Part shown: one piece after another, positions 41,015-49,781 of the stretch | How positions within the stretch are numbered: the stretch's first letter is position 1 | How the letters are laid out: the number at the start of each line of letters is the position of its first letter | Assembly: GCA_964599285.1 (NCBI GenBank) | Contig: CAZREI010000003.1 | Coordinates: 6,444-70,443 of the forward strand | Source of the DNA: VGLO01 sp964599285 | GTDB lineage: Bacteria; Patescibacteriota; Minisyncoccia; Minisyncoccales; Staskawiczbacteraceae | DNA length: 64,000 nucleotides | Reading direction: 5' to 3' | Program-made: the position numbers and the translations under genes | Notes under the pieces: model-generated | What the model was told of the DNA's origin: nothing | Database searches by the model: none | The model's input: the letters and a program-made list of their open reading frames with translations, nothing else

Positions 41015-41971
41015 ATGGCAACCTATTTAGTCACCGGGAGCGCTGGTTTTGTTGGTTTTCACACCGCAAAATATTTACTGGAACATGGCATCGATGTTGT
41101 TGGTATTGATAATTTCAATGCTTACTACGACGCCTCTTTGAAAGAAGCCAGAAATAGTATTTTAGAAACGCATGATAACTTCAAACTTTATAGGGGGGAC
41201 TTTGAAGATTTGGATTTTATCAAAAAAGTATTTAAAGAAAACACCATAGACAAAGTTTGTCACTTGGGCGCTCAGGCCGGAGTGCGTTATAGTTTGACCC
41301 ATCCCCATGCGTATATTCAATCAAACTTGGTTGGTTTTACCAATATCATTGATGAGGCAAAAAATAATAATATTAAAACATTTGTGTACGCGTCCAGCAG
41401 TTCCGTGTATGGAAACAATAAAAAAGTTCCATTTTCCATTGAAGATAGAGTCGATTCCCCAATATCTTTATACGCCGCCACAAAAAGGGCCGACGAATTA
41501 ATTGCTTACAGCTACCATAGTTTGTTTGGGTTGCGGTGCACCGGACTTCGGTTTTTTACGGTATATGGACCCTATGGAAGGCCCGACTTATCGTTATTTA
41601 AATTTGTAAAAGCGATGCTGGAACACAGGCCAATTGATGTTTACAATTACGGAAACATGAAACGGGATTTTACGTATATTGATGATATTGTTTCGGGTAT
41701 TGTGGTCGCCTTAGACAAATCGTATCCGTATGAAATATTTAACTTGGGAAATAATAGTGCCGTTGCTTTGGGATATTTTATAGAATGCATAGAAAAAGAG
41801 CTTGGCATAAAAGCAGAAAAAAATATGATGCCGATGCAACCTGGCGACGTCCCTGAAACGTTGGCGGATATTGCCCATTCAACCCACATGCTGGGGTATC
41901 ATCCCAAAACATCGGTTGAAATCGGAATTAAGCACTTTATTGCATGGTACAAAAACTATTATAAGGTTTAA
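41015..41971 (+). CDS. UDP-glucuronate 4-epimerase-like NAD-dependent epimerase
   Basis: 318 residues: TGSAGFVGFHTAKYLLEHG, then VVGIDNFNAYYDASLKEAR as in UDP-glucuronate epimerases (DNxNxYYDxxLK). The active site is SSSSVYGNN and YAATKRADEL, followed by GLRFFTVYGPYGRPDLSLFK. It likely supplies UDP-galacturonate or a similar uronate for an acidic polymer, consistent with a dehydrogenase-like gene upstream. Ten bases separate it from the GT4 gene. Confidence 0.9.
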   Translation: MATYLVTGSAGFVGFHTAKYLLEHGIDVVGIDNFNAYYDASLKEARNSILETHDNFKLYRGDFEDLDFIKKVFKENTIDKVCHLGAQAGVRYSLTHPHAYIQSNLVGFTNIIDEAKNNNIKTFVYASSSSVYGNNKKVPFSIEDRVDSPISLYAATKRADELIAYSYHSLFGLRCTGLRFFTVYGPYGRPDLSLFKFVKAMLEHRPIDVYNYGNMKRDFTYIDDIVSGIVVALDKSYPYEIFNLGNNSAVALGYFIECIEKELGIKAEKNMMPMQPGDVPETLADIAHSTHMLGYHPKTSVEIGIKHFIAWYKNYYKV

Positions 41972-41976
41972 GCGAT

Positions 41977-42939
41977 ATGAACTGTAGGGTTTCAGTAATT
42001 CTTAGCACCCATAATGCGGCAGATACACTTGGCGCGGCAATCAAAAGCGTTTTAGGTCAAAGCTTTTCTGATTTTGAGTTTATCATTATTGATGACGCTT
42101 CCGACGACGCGTCGGGAAATATTTTAGCAGATGCTGCCAACCGCGACAAAAGGATAATTATTATCAGAAATGAAAGCAATATAGGACTTACCAAAAGTTT
42201 AAATAAAGGGATTAATATTGCTAGGGGCGAATATATTGCCAGAATCGACGCGGGAGACCTGTGGAATACAACAAAACTGGAAAAACAGATTGTATTTTTA
42301 GGCCAAAATCAGGATTATAGTATATGCGGGACGCAGGCCTTTTATATTGACGGCCAAGGAAAAGTTTTGGGCAGGTCTTCTTATAGCGGTGCCAACAAAG
42401 ATATTAAAATGAACTTTTTTACGCGCGAGGGAATTTTTTTCCACCCCAGTATTGTGTTTAGAAATACGGGAATCAAGTATAGAGATTTTTTTCGATATTC
42501 CCAAGATTTAGATCTTTATATGAGATTATTTTTTAAAGGAAAATTCTATTGCTTGCCCGAGCCGCTCATATCTTCCCGGTTCAGTCTGGGGGACCTTACG
42601 ATGAATAAAAGGTATTTTCAACGGCAGTATTCAAGCATCATTTACCGGCTGTTTAAAGAAAGAATGCTATCGGGGACAGACAGCCTGGACACGGGTAAAC
42701 AGTATGTGTTGTATGAAACCAAATTGGGCCTGAAGCTTTGTTCTTGGTCAAAAGTTTTTATTTTTAAATACATTAAAAATAAAATTTCTAGCAGGCGATC
42801 TTTGGCATGGGTTTTTTGGCTGTCATTGGCCATGATACTATACCCGCCCTATATAAAAGATTACGGCAGTAAACTTATGAGAGTAGTGCTTTATAAAAAG
42901 TTAAAGATACTGAAAATAAATGACCATTGGCTGGATTGA
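41977..42939 (+). CDS. Family 2 glycosyltransferase (GT2)
   Basis: 320 residues. VSVILSTHNAADTLGAAIKS, FIIIDDASDDASGNIL, NESNIGLTKSLNKGINIARG and YIARIDAGDLW follow the GT-A layout, with D-A-G in the position of the metal-binding D-x-D. A C-terminal helix with hydrophobic residues (SLAWVFWLSLAMILYPPY) may sit on the membrane. It overlaps the next gene by 20 bp. Confidence 0.9.
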   Translation: MNCRVSVILSTHNAADTLGAAIKSVLGQSFSDFEFIIIDDASDDASGNILADAANRDKRIIIIRNESNIGLTKSLNKGINIARGEYIARIDAGDLWNTTKLEKQIVFLGQNQDYSICGTQAFYIDGQGKVLGRSSYSGANKDIKMNFFTREGIFFHPSIVFRNTGIKYRDFFRYSQDLDLYMRLFFKGKFYCLPEPLISSRFSLGDLTMNKRYFQRQYSSIIYRLFKERMLSGTDSLDTGKQYVLYETKLGLKLCSWSKVFIFKYIKNKISSRRSLAWVFWLSLAMILYPPYIKDYGSKLMRVVLYKKLKILKINDHWLD

Positions 42940-43906
42940 AACAATTTTCAAAAAAAATGGCGGGATTATCTATGGCCAAAGCGCGCGGGATGCTCTTGGC
43001 AAGAATTTTGACGTAAAACTTTTGGTGCCTCAGTCTGTATATTTTGGCAGGTTTAGATATTTGAAGGTTTTGGAGCTGGTATGGGATCTGGGCAGACTTG
43101 AAGGCAAGAAAGATGTGTGGGTTCGCGATTTTTATTCAGTGCTGACCATGCCATTTGATAAAACTTCCGGAAAAAATATTGCCATGATCCACCATGATGA
43201 TTTTTCCGGTTATCCCGCGCCTTCAAGGCCGATGTTTAAAATTGCACAACAGGTTTTTTATATAAATTTAAAAAAAGCAGACGCCATTGTTACCGTTTCT
43301 GAATATTGGCAGCAGTATTTTTTAAAAAAGGGGTATCGTAATGTGTACAAAATATATAACGGTTTTATGGTAGGAGATTTTAATATTTTAGAAGAGGATG
43401 TTTTGGATTTTAAAAAAAGATATAACCTTTTAGCAAAACCCATCATCTATTTGGGAAATTGCCAGAGGGCAAAAGGCGTTGTGGAAAGTTATAAGGCTCT
43501 CAAAGATTTAGACGTTCATTTAATAACTTCCGGAAAAAGACAGGTAAAACTTCCCGCTCTGAATTTAGATTTAGATTATAAAGATTATGTAACATTATTA
43601 AAGGCATCTTCTCTTGTTGTGCTCATGTCTAAATTTAGGGAGGGATGGTGTAGAACGGCTCACGAGGCAATGTTATGCCAAACTCCCGTTATCGGGTCGG
43701 GACTTGGAGGAATGAGGGAGCTATTGGAAGGCGGCAAACAAATTATTTGTAGTAGTTTTGAAGATCTAAAAAAAGAAGTCGCATATCTTTTGGAGCACCA
43801 AGATAAAAGGAACATGATGGGTGTTGATGGTTATCATTTTGCCAAAGCGTTTACCATGGAAAGATTTAACAATGACTGGTTGCAAGTAATAAAAAAAATA
43901 ATGTAA
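42920..43906 (+). CDS. GT-B glycosyltransferase (GT4-like)
   Basis: 328 residues. The N-terminal domain is divergent (GWIETIFKKNGGIIYGQSAR, NIAMIHHDDFSGYP). The C-terminal donor domain is clearly GT4-like: IIYLGNCQRAKGVVESYKAL, SLVVLMSKFREGWCRTAHEA, PVIGSGLGGMRELLEGG. The usual E-x7-E reads REGWCRTAHEA, with E-x6-H-E spacing, so the first glutamate is kept. It acts in the same repeat-unit pathway. Confidence 0.85.
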   Translation: MTIGWIETIFKKNGGIIYGQSARDALGKNFDVKLLVPQSVYFGRFRYLKVLELVWDLGRLEGKKDVWVRDFYSVLTMPFDKTSGKNIAMIHHDDFSGYPAPSRPMFKIAQQVFYINLKKADAIVTVSEYWQQYFLKKGYRNVYKIYNGFMVGDFNILEEDVLDFKKRYNLLAKPIIYLGNCQRAKGVVESYKALKDLDVHLITSGKRQVKLPALNLDLDYKDYVTLLKASSLVVLMSKFREGWCRTAHEAMLCQTPVIGSGLGGMRELLEGGKQIICSSFEDLKKEVAYLLEHQDKRNMMGVDGYHFAKAFTMERFNNDWLQVIKKIM

Positions 43907-43910
43907 AAAT

Positions 43911-45836
43911 ATGTGTGGAATTACGGGCATTTGGGATTTTAAGGATAAAATTTCACCAGAAGTATTAGAAAAAATGACCGATGCGTTGCATCATCGGGGT
44001 CCCGATGACTCGGGTATTTTTATTGACCAAAAAAATAATATCGGCTTTGGCCACCAACGCTTATCCATTTTAGATTTGTCGCCGGCCGGGCATCAGCCGA
44101 TGGCAAATGAGGGCCAGACTATTTTCCTGACCTTCAACGGGGAGATATATAATTTTAGAGAAATTCGTAAGGAACTGGAAGATAAGGGGCATACGTTTAA
44201 AAGTAATTCTGATACCGAAGTAGTTCTCAAATCCTACGAGCAGTGGGGGATGGAATCCATGAAAAAATTTCGGGGAATGTTTGCGTTTGCCATCTTTGAC
44301 AAAAGATCCGAGACGCTTTTTTTGGCAAGAGATAGGGCCGGAGTAAAGCCTTTGTATTACTATTCTCAAAATAACATATTGCTTTTTAGTTCAGAATTAA
44401 AAAGTTTTCATCAACATCCCAAATTCCAAAAAGAAATCAACTTTGACGCGCTGGCGCTCTTTTTGCAATTTGGTTATATTTTGGCTCCGCATACTATTTT
44501 CAAAAACACGCGCAAAGTAAACCCCGGACACTATCTTCAAATTGATAAGGCTGGCAACGTAAAAGAAATAAAATACTGGGACATCATTGATTATTACTTG
44601 GCCAAACCAATTAACAAACCGGAAGCTGAAATTGAAAAAGAGCTGGAGCAAATCCTGGTGGAATCTTTTCAATACCGAATGGTATCGGATGTGCCAGTTG
44701 GAGTTTTTTTATCAGGCGGAATAGACTCAAGTTTGGTTACAGCCCTTTTACAGTCAACTTCTAAAAATGCCATTAAAACATTTACCATTGGTTTTGCTGA
44801 GTCAGGATATAACGAGGCGTCTTTCGCAAAAAAAATCGCAAAGTATCTTAAAACGGATCACCATGAACTTTACTGTACCCCAAAAGATGCCCTCCAAATT
44901 ATCTCAAAGCTACCAGATATTTACGACGAACCGTTCGGTGACAGTTCCGGCATTCCCACCTACTTGGTTTCAAAATTTGCCCGGGAAAAAGTAAAAGTAG
45001 CTCTATCTGCCGATGCCGGAGACGAGCTTTTCTGCGGATACGCAAGATACGGACTGCTCAATAGGTACTACAAAGCAGTCCACAACACCCCTTCGTTTTT
45101 ACTGTCTCCGGTTTCTTCGGCTTTGTCGTTATTTTCTCCGAATATTATCGCGGGCGCGTATCGTTTTTTTCCTTTTTTACCAAAGCAGACAAATCTTAGA
45201 GACAAAATGTTTAAGTTTAAAAATGTTTTGCAATATAAAAATAACAGTTTATCTGGTATTGTTAAGGATAGTTATAGCTATTGGTCGTTGCATCAGCTAA
45301 GGGAGCTTTTAAAAAAACCTTATGCCCCGTTACGTGATAATTTTTCCGAATTTACGAGAGTTGAAAACCTACCGGCAATATCCCAAATGCAGGCCGTGGA
45401 TTTTAAAACATACCTTTGCGATGATATTTTGACCAAAGTAGATAGGGCGACGATGGCCGTGAGCTTGGAGGCAAGAGAACCTTTTTTAGACCATACTATT
45501 GCCGAATATATAGCAAGAGTTCCCCTTGATTTAAAGTATAGAAACGGAGAGAGTAAATATATTTTGCGGAAGATATTATACAAGTATGTTCCCAAAGAAT
45601 TATTACAAAGGCCTAAGCAGGGTTTTGGGGTTCCCATAGATAGTTGGCTAAAAAATGATTTAAAAGGCATTTTGCAACAGTATCTTTCGCCAGAAAATAT
45701 AAAAAACCAAGGTATTTTTAATGAAACATACGTTACAGAAAGTTTAAATGGGTATTTGGCGGGAGCTTCGGATTCTGCTCACAAATTTTGGTTTTTACTG
45801 ATGTTTCAAATGTGGCATGAACGGTGGATGAAATAA
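43911..45836 (+). CDS. asnB: Asparagine synthetase-type amidotransferase (glutamine-hydrolysing)
   Basis: 641 residues, full AsnB length. Cys2 of MCGITGIWDF is the glutaminase nucleophile. The N-terminal domain shows LHHRGPDDSGIF, NGEIYNFREIRKEL and SDTEVVLKSYEQWG. The synthetase domain has the PP-loop SGGIDSSLVTALL and ALSADAGDELFCGYARY. Members inside polysaccharide clusters often amidate uronic acids rather than make asparagine. With the uronate epimerase-like gene next door that is the likelier role here, by inference. The stop codon overlaps the next start (TAATG). Confidence 0.93.
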   Translation: MCGITGIWDFKDKISPEVLEKMTDALHHRGPDDSGIFIDQKNNIGFGHQRLSILDLSPAGHQPMANEGQTIFLTFNGEIYNFREIRKELEDKGHTFKSNSDTEVVLKSYEQWGMESMKKFRGMFAFAIFDKRSETLFLARDRAGVKPLYYYSQNNILLFSSELKSFHQHPKFQKEINFDALALFLQFGYILAPHTIFKNTRKVNPGHYLQIDKAGNVKEIKYWDIIDYYLAKPINKPEAEIEKELEQILVESFQYRMVSDVPVGVFLSGGIDSSLVTALLQSTSKNAIKTFTIGFAESGYNEASFAKKIAKYLKTDHHELYCTPKDALQIISKLPDIYDEPFGDSSGIPTYLVSKFAREKVKVALSADAGDELFCGYARYGLLNRYYKAVHNTPSFLLSPVSSALSLFSPNIIAGAYRFFPFLPKQTNLRDKMFKFKNVLQYKNNSLSGIVKDSYSYWSLHQLRELLKKPYAPLRDNFSEFTRVENLPAISQMQAVDFKTYLCDDILTKVDRATMAVSLEAREPFLDHTIAEYIARVPLDLKYRNGESKYILRKILYKYVPKELLQRPKQGFGVPIDSWLKNDLKGILQQYLSPENIKNQGIFNETYVTESLNGYLAGASDSAHKFWFLLMFQMWHERWMK

Positions 45837-47245
45837 TGGTAACCATGGAAATTTTTTTTATAAAAAATACATTAGTATTTGTGGCGATTTTATTGGTGAT
45901 GTTAATTGCGTCCTTCTTTTTTGATAGAGCCTTGTGTGTGGGGATCGTTTTGCTTATGGCGCTGTCTGGCATTACTTTTTTTGTTTTATACAAATTGGGT
46001 TTTAGGGATAAAAAACTATATTGGCTTTTTATAATTACCTTGGCGATACATCTTGGCGCTACCTTATTTATGCACTACGATAACTTCCAGCCTTTTTCCG
46101 GAGGCATTGGAGACTATTTGGTCTATCAAAAGTCGGCGGTTGAGGCATCGGTATCTTTCCGCCAGGGAATTTTTTCAATTAGAAAAATCGCCTTACAGCA
46201 TCCGGATTTTTATACGGCCCATTGCTACCCGGTTTTGGTCGGAGCGTTATATGCCCTGACGATGCCGCAAGAGATTATCGGATTGATGCTCAACGTATGG
46301 CTTGTGGCGCTTACCGTAATTTTTGCATACCTTACCATGTTAGAAATTGGTGGTTTGAATAAAAATGCTTTTATTGTCGGTGTCATCATCGCGGTGTATC
46401 CAAGCTATCTTTTTAACTCGGGGCTTTTGCTCAAAGACCCCTTGGAGATATGTTTTATATTTTTGGGATTGTTGTTTTTAGCAAAAGTCATCAAAAAATG
46501 TACCTGGTATCATTTTTTAGTATTCTATCTTTCAATAATCGTAGCGACGCATTTTCGTTTTTATATCGGATACGCCTTGATTGCCACTTTTATAGTATCT
46601 TGGTTTTTATTTTCCCAAATAAACTTAAAGCGCAAAATAGCATATGGAGTGATATTTATTATTCTACTGGGGTTTATCCCGGAACTTGCCGTCGGTCAAG
46701 GATATTATGGAATTTACTCGCTTAAAAAATACTTCAATGTTAGCACGGTTAACTTTTATCGGCAGTCAGCCTATAATCCGGCACATTATAAAACGCCCAC
46801 GCCGCCCGCGCTGGCCGTTTCAATTTCACCCACGACTTCAGTCGCGCCCGTTGTGTCAGTCGCTCCCGTAACCGGCCTGGAATCCACTTTTTTGGTAGAG
46901 AATACGCCTCTTGGTTACCTAAAATCTTTTGTGTATATAGTATTAGGCCCCTTCCCTTGGCAGATTAAAAACGCTCGCCAAGCATTTGCCCTTTTAGAAA
47001 CGCTGCCATGGTATGTCCTATTGATTTTTGTAGTCAGTGGCGCGGTGGTGGTAGTTAAAAAACGTATCAAGGTTGCGATGCCGCTGTTAATTTTTAGCAT
47101 ACTGGTTCTTATTTTGATTGCCATATTTGATAATAATTTCGGGCTTATTGTCAGGATCAGAATCCCGGCTTTTATTTCGCTCCTGTGCGTAGCTTCGTTA
47201 AGTCCAATCGCCATAAAATATACAAAAAATAATGCAAATGCGTAA
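45836..47245 (+). CDS. Polytopic membrane protein, probable polysaccharide polymerase or GT-C glycosyltransferase
   Basis: 469 residues from ATG 45836, overlapping the asnB stop; an in-frame ATG at 45824 is also possible. About 10-12 membrane helices are interrupted by a large outside loop at about 300-370, with a Pro/Thr/Val-rich stretch (TPTPPALAVSISPTTSVAPV). The segment HYDNFQPFSGGIGDYLVYQK after the second or third helix resembles the first loop of GT39/GT83-like enzymes, and no Wzy signature is obvious. It is the only candidate polymerase within the operon, so a Wzy-like role is inferred from context. Confidence 0.65.
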   Translation: MVTMEIFFIKNTLVFVAILLVMLIASFFFDRALCVGIVLLMALSGITFFVLYKLGFRDKKLYWLFIITLAIHLGATLFMHYDNFQPFSGGIGDYLVYQKSAVEASVSFRQGIFSIRKIALQHPDFYTAHCYPVLVGALYALTMPQEIIGLMLNVWLVALTVIFAYLTMLEIGGLNKNAFIVGVIIAVYPSYLFNSGLLLKDPLEICFIFLGLLFLAKVIKKCTWYHFLVFYLSIIVATHFRFYIGYALIATFIVSWFLFSQINLKRKIAYGVIFIILLGFIPELAVGQGYYGIYSLKKYFNVSTVNFYRQSAYNPAHYKTPTPPALAVSISPTTSVAPVVSVAPVTGLESTFLVENTPLGYLKSFVYIVLGPFPWQIKNARQAFALLETLPWYVLLIFVVSGAVVVVKKRIKVAMPLLIFSILVLILIAIFDNNFGLIVRIRIPAFISLLCVASLSPIAIKYTKNNANA

Positions 47246-48404
47246 AATAAAAATTTGCCGTGTAGCCAATAACGATAAGTTCGTGAAGTTTAATTTGCTT
47301 TCACAATTGGAATTCTTAGTTAAGGAAGGCCACGACGTGCATGTTGTTTGTTCCACGGGCCCCTGGGTGGCCGATATTGAAAAAAGGGGGATACGGGTAA
47401 AAACGATAACGATAAAAAGAAAGATAAGCCCCTTATATGATCTGCTTACCCTCTATAGATTATGGAATTATTTTAGGAAAGAAAATTTTGATATAGTCCA
47501 TACTCATAACCCAAAGCCGGGTTTGTTGGGCCAGTTAGCGGCCAAAATAGCAGGGGTTTTGGTAATCATAAATACCGTTCACGGATTTTATTTTCAGAAA
47601 AATTCCTCTTTGCTGAAAAGAAAATTTTTTATTATGATTGAAAAGATTGCGGCTCGATGCTCGGATCTGATTTTTTTTGTTAACCGGGAAGACATGAAAA
47701 CAGCGCTGGAAGAAAAAATATGCCGCGACGCATTGATTAGCTATCTTGGCGGCGCGATTGATATCAATAAATTCAGTCCCGATCGTTTCCCTCAATCGTT
47801 TATTGACGCTAAAAAACAAACATTAAAAATAACGTCTGATCAAAAAGTTATCGGCATTGTTGCAAGATTAGTAAAAGAAAAAGGATATATTGAACTATTC
47901 GCAGCGATGCAAAGCATTGCCAAAAAATTTCCAAAAACTGTTCTTTTGGTCGTGGGATCAAAAGAAAAAGACAAAAAAGATTCTTTTGATTTTGCAGGTT
48001 TTCAAAAGAAATACGCACTGGACAATAATGTGTTATTTTTAGGAGAAACAGAAAATGTCGATCAAATATACAGTATAATGGATGTTTTTGTTTTACCCTC
48101 GTATAGAGAGGGTTTGGGGCTGGCTATTTTAGAGGCCTCTGCCATGGAAAAGCCGGTTGTTGCCACCAACATACGAGGATGTAGGGAAGCGGTTGACGAC
48201 AGCAAAACGGGCATGCTGGTTCCGCCAGGAAACTTTGAAAAATTAGAAAAAGCCCTTATGTATTTTCTGGAAAATCCGACGGAGGCAAAAAAAATGGGTA
48301 AAAATGGCAGAATAAAAATAATCAAGGAGTTTGACCAAAGCCTGGTTTTTGATAGGATAAAAAAGGAATATAATCTCTTGCTGCAAAAAAAATCGCGATT
48401 ATGA
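47232..48404 (+). CDS. Family 4 glycosyltransferase (GT4)
   Basis: 390 residues; MRKIKIC at 47238 is an alternative start. N-domain: ICRVANNDKFVKFNLLSQLE and FDIVHTHNPKPGLLGQLAAK. Donor domain: IGIVARLVKEKGYIELFAAM, DVFVLPSYREGLGLAILEAS with intact E-x7-E, and EKPVVATNIRGCREAVDD. It overlaps both neighbours (14 bp upstream, ATGA downstream), indicating translational coupling. It resembles capsular-type N-acetylsugar or galactosyl transferases. Confidence 0.92.
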   Translation: MQMRKIKICRVANNDKFVKFNLLSQLEFLVKEGHDVHVVCSTGPWVADIEKRGIRVKTITIKRKISPLYDLLTLYRLWNYFRKENFDIVHTHNPKPGLLGQLAAKIAGVLVIINTVHGFYFQKNSSLLKRKFFIMIEKIAARCSDLIFFVNREDMKTALEEKICRDALISYLGGAIDINKFSPDRFPQSFIDAKKQTLKITSDQKVIGIVARLVKEKGYIELFAAMQSIAKKFPKTVLLVVGSKEKDKKDSFDFAGFQKKYALDNNVLFLGETENVDQIYSIMDVFVLPSYREGLGLAILEASAMEKPVVATNIRGCREAVDDSKTGMLVPPGNFEKLEKALMYFLENPTEAKKMGKNGRIKIIKEFDQSLVFDRIKKEYNLLLQKKSRL

Positions 48405-49759
48405 CAAAAATAAATTTCTTAAAAATTGCCTTATTTATCGGTGACGTCGTTATTGCCTACGCCGCTCTTTTTCTATCACTTTTGGTTAGAAATAAGGGCC
48501 TCCTTTTGCAATTTACTGGGTTTTTATACCATATCATCGCGTTATATGCCGTTTGGATCATCGTCATTTTTATTTTACATTTATACGATCTGCATTTTTT
48601 AAAAAAGCCGATAGATCTTTTCTTTAACCTGGTTATTTTTTCCATCGTAGCTTTTTTGTCCGGCGTGGTCTATTTTTATTTCCTGCCGCTGCCTGGCATA
48701 ACTCCTAAAATACTGCTACTTTTAAATATTATAGTGTTTGATACCCTCTTTTTGTTTTGGCGTTATCTATTTAACTTTTTTTTGTCAACCGATAGCGTAA
48801 AGGAAAAATTGGTTATCGTGGGATTTCATGAAAGGCTGGAAGAAATTTTGCCGCAGGTAAAAAGGATTTATGAAGTGGCGGGAATTTTTCTTCCGCCATC
48901 ATACGCAGGGGATTATAAAAAATACGCAGCCGGCTTTCCAGCAACAAATACTATTTTTGCAGTCGCGGAATTAAAACATATCGTAACCGAAAAAAAAGTT
49001 ACTTCAATCGTATTCGCGCTGGATTTTTATTCAAACAAAGATTTGGTGAAAGAAATTTTCTATGCTTTGCCGCTGACCTTAAACTATATGGGGATAGACG
49101 ATTTATATGAATCAACTGTAAGAAAAGTGTCCTTGGAGCATTTAAACGAGATTTGGTTTTTAGAGAAAGTTTCAAAGTCCGAAGATATGTTTGCGAGCAC
49201 GGTAAAAAGGTTTTTTGATATTGTTTTTTCTATTATTGGATCACTTTTTTTTCTTATTTTCTTGCCTTTTATCGCGCTGGCCATTGCGCTGGATTCACCC
49301 GGACACGTTTTTTACTCTCAAAAACGGCCCGGTAAAAATGGCAATGTATTTACGCTCTACAAATTCAGGACCATGAAGCAGTTTCCTGGCGATAGTGAAG
49401 CGGTTTGGCGAGAAAAAGATAAAAGCAGCATAACTAACGTTGGAAGATTCCTGCGCAGAACCCATTTAGATGAACTGCCCCAATCCTGGAGCATTCTAAA
49501 GGGCGAGTTAAGTTTTGTGGGCCCCAGGCCCGAACCGATGAAATTGGCGAAAATGTTTGAAGCAGAGATTCCTTTTTATCGCCAGCGCTACTTGGTAAAA
49601 CCCGGCATTATCGGGTGGGCGCAGATTAATTTTCCGGCATCCCAATCAATGGAAGAAGCGAAAGAGAAGTTTCAGTATGACTTATATTATATCAAGAACC
49701 GTTCGTTGTTGTTGGATTTGGAAATTATTTTAAAGGCAATAAAACTTTTTTTCTGGTAG
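48401..49759 (+). CDS. Polyprenyl-phosphate sugar phosphotransferase (priming enzyme, WbaP/WcaJ-like)
   Basis: 452 residues. Four N-terminal membrane helices and a CoA-binding-like middle region precede the catalytic domain: VKRFFDIVFSIIGSLFFLIF, FYSQKRPGKNGNVFTLYKFR with the signature KFRTM, RRTHLDELPQSWSILKGELS, FVGPRPEP and RYLVKPGIIGWAQIN. It transfers a sugar-1-phosphate to undecaprenyl phosphate and so starts repeat-unit synthesis. It closes the exopolysaccharide operon. Unusually the priming gene is last rather than first. Confidence 0.93.
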   Translation: MTKINFLKIALFIGDVVIAYAALFLSLLVRNKGLLLQFTGFLYHIIALYAVWIIVIFILHLYDLHFLKKPIDLFFNLVIFSIVAFLSGVVYFYFLPLPGITPKILLLLNIIVFDTLFLFWRYLFNFFLSTDSVKEKLVIVGFHERLEEILPQVKRIYEVAGIFLPPSYAGDYKKYAAGFPATNTIFAVAELKHIVTEKKVTSIVFALDFYSNKDLVKEIFYALPLTLNYMGIDDLYESTVRKVSLEHLNEIWFLEKVSKSEDMFASTVKRFFDIVFSIIGSLFFLIFLPFIALAIALDSPGHVFYSQKRPGKNGNVFTLYKFRTMKQFPGDSEAVWREKDKSSITNVGRFLRRTHLDELPQSWSILKGELSFVGPRPEPMKLAKMFEAEIPFYRQRYLVKPGIIGWAQINFPASQSMEEAKEKFQYDLYYIKNRSLLLDLEIILKAIKLFFW

Positions 49760-49781
49760 TTTTATGTTAATATGAAAAGCG

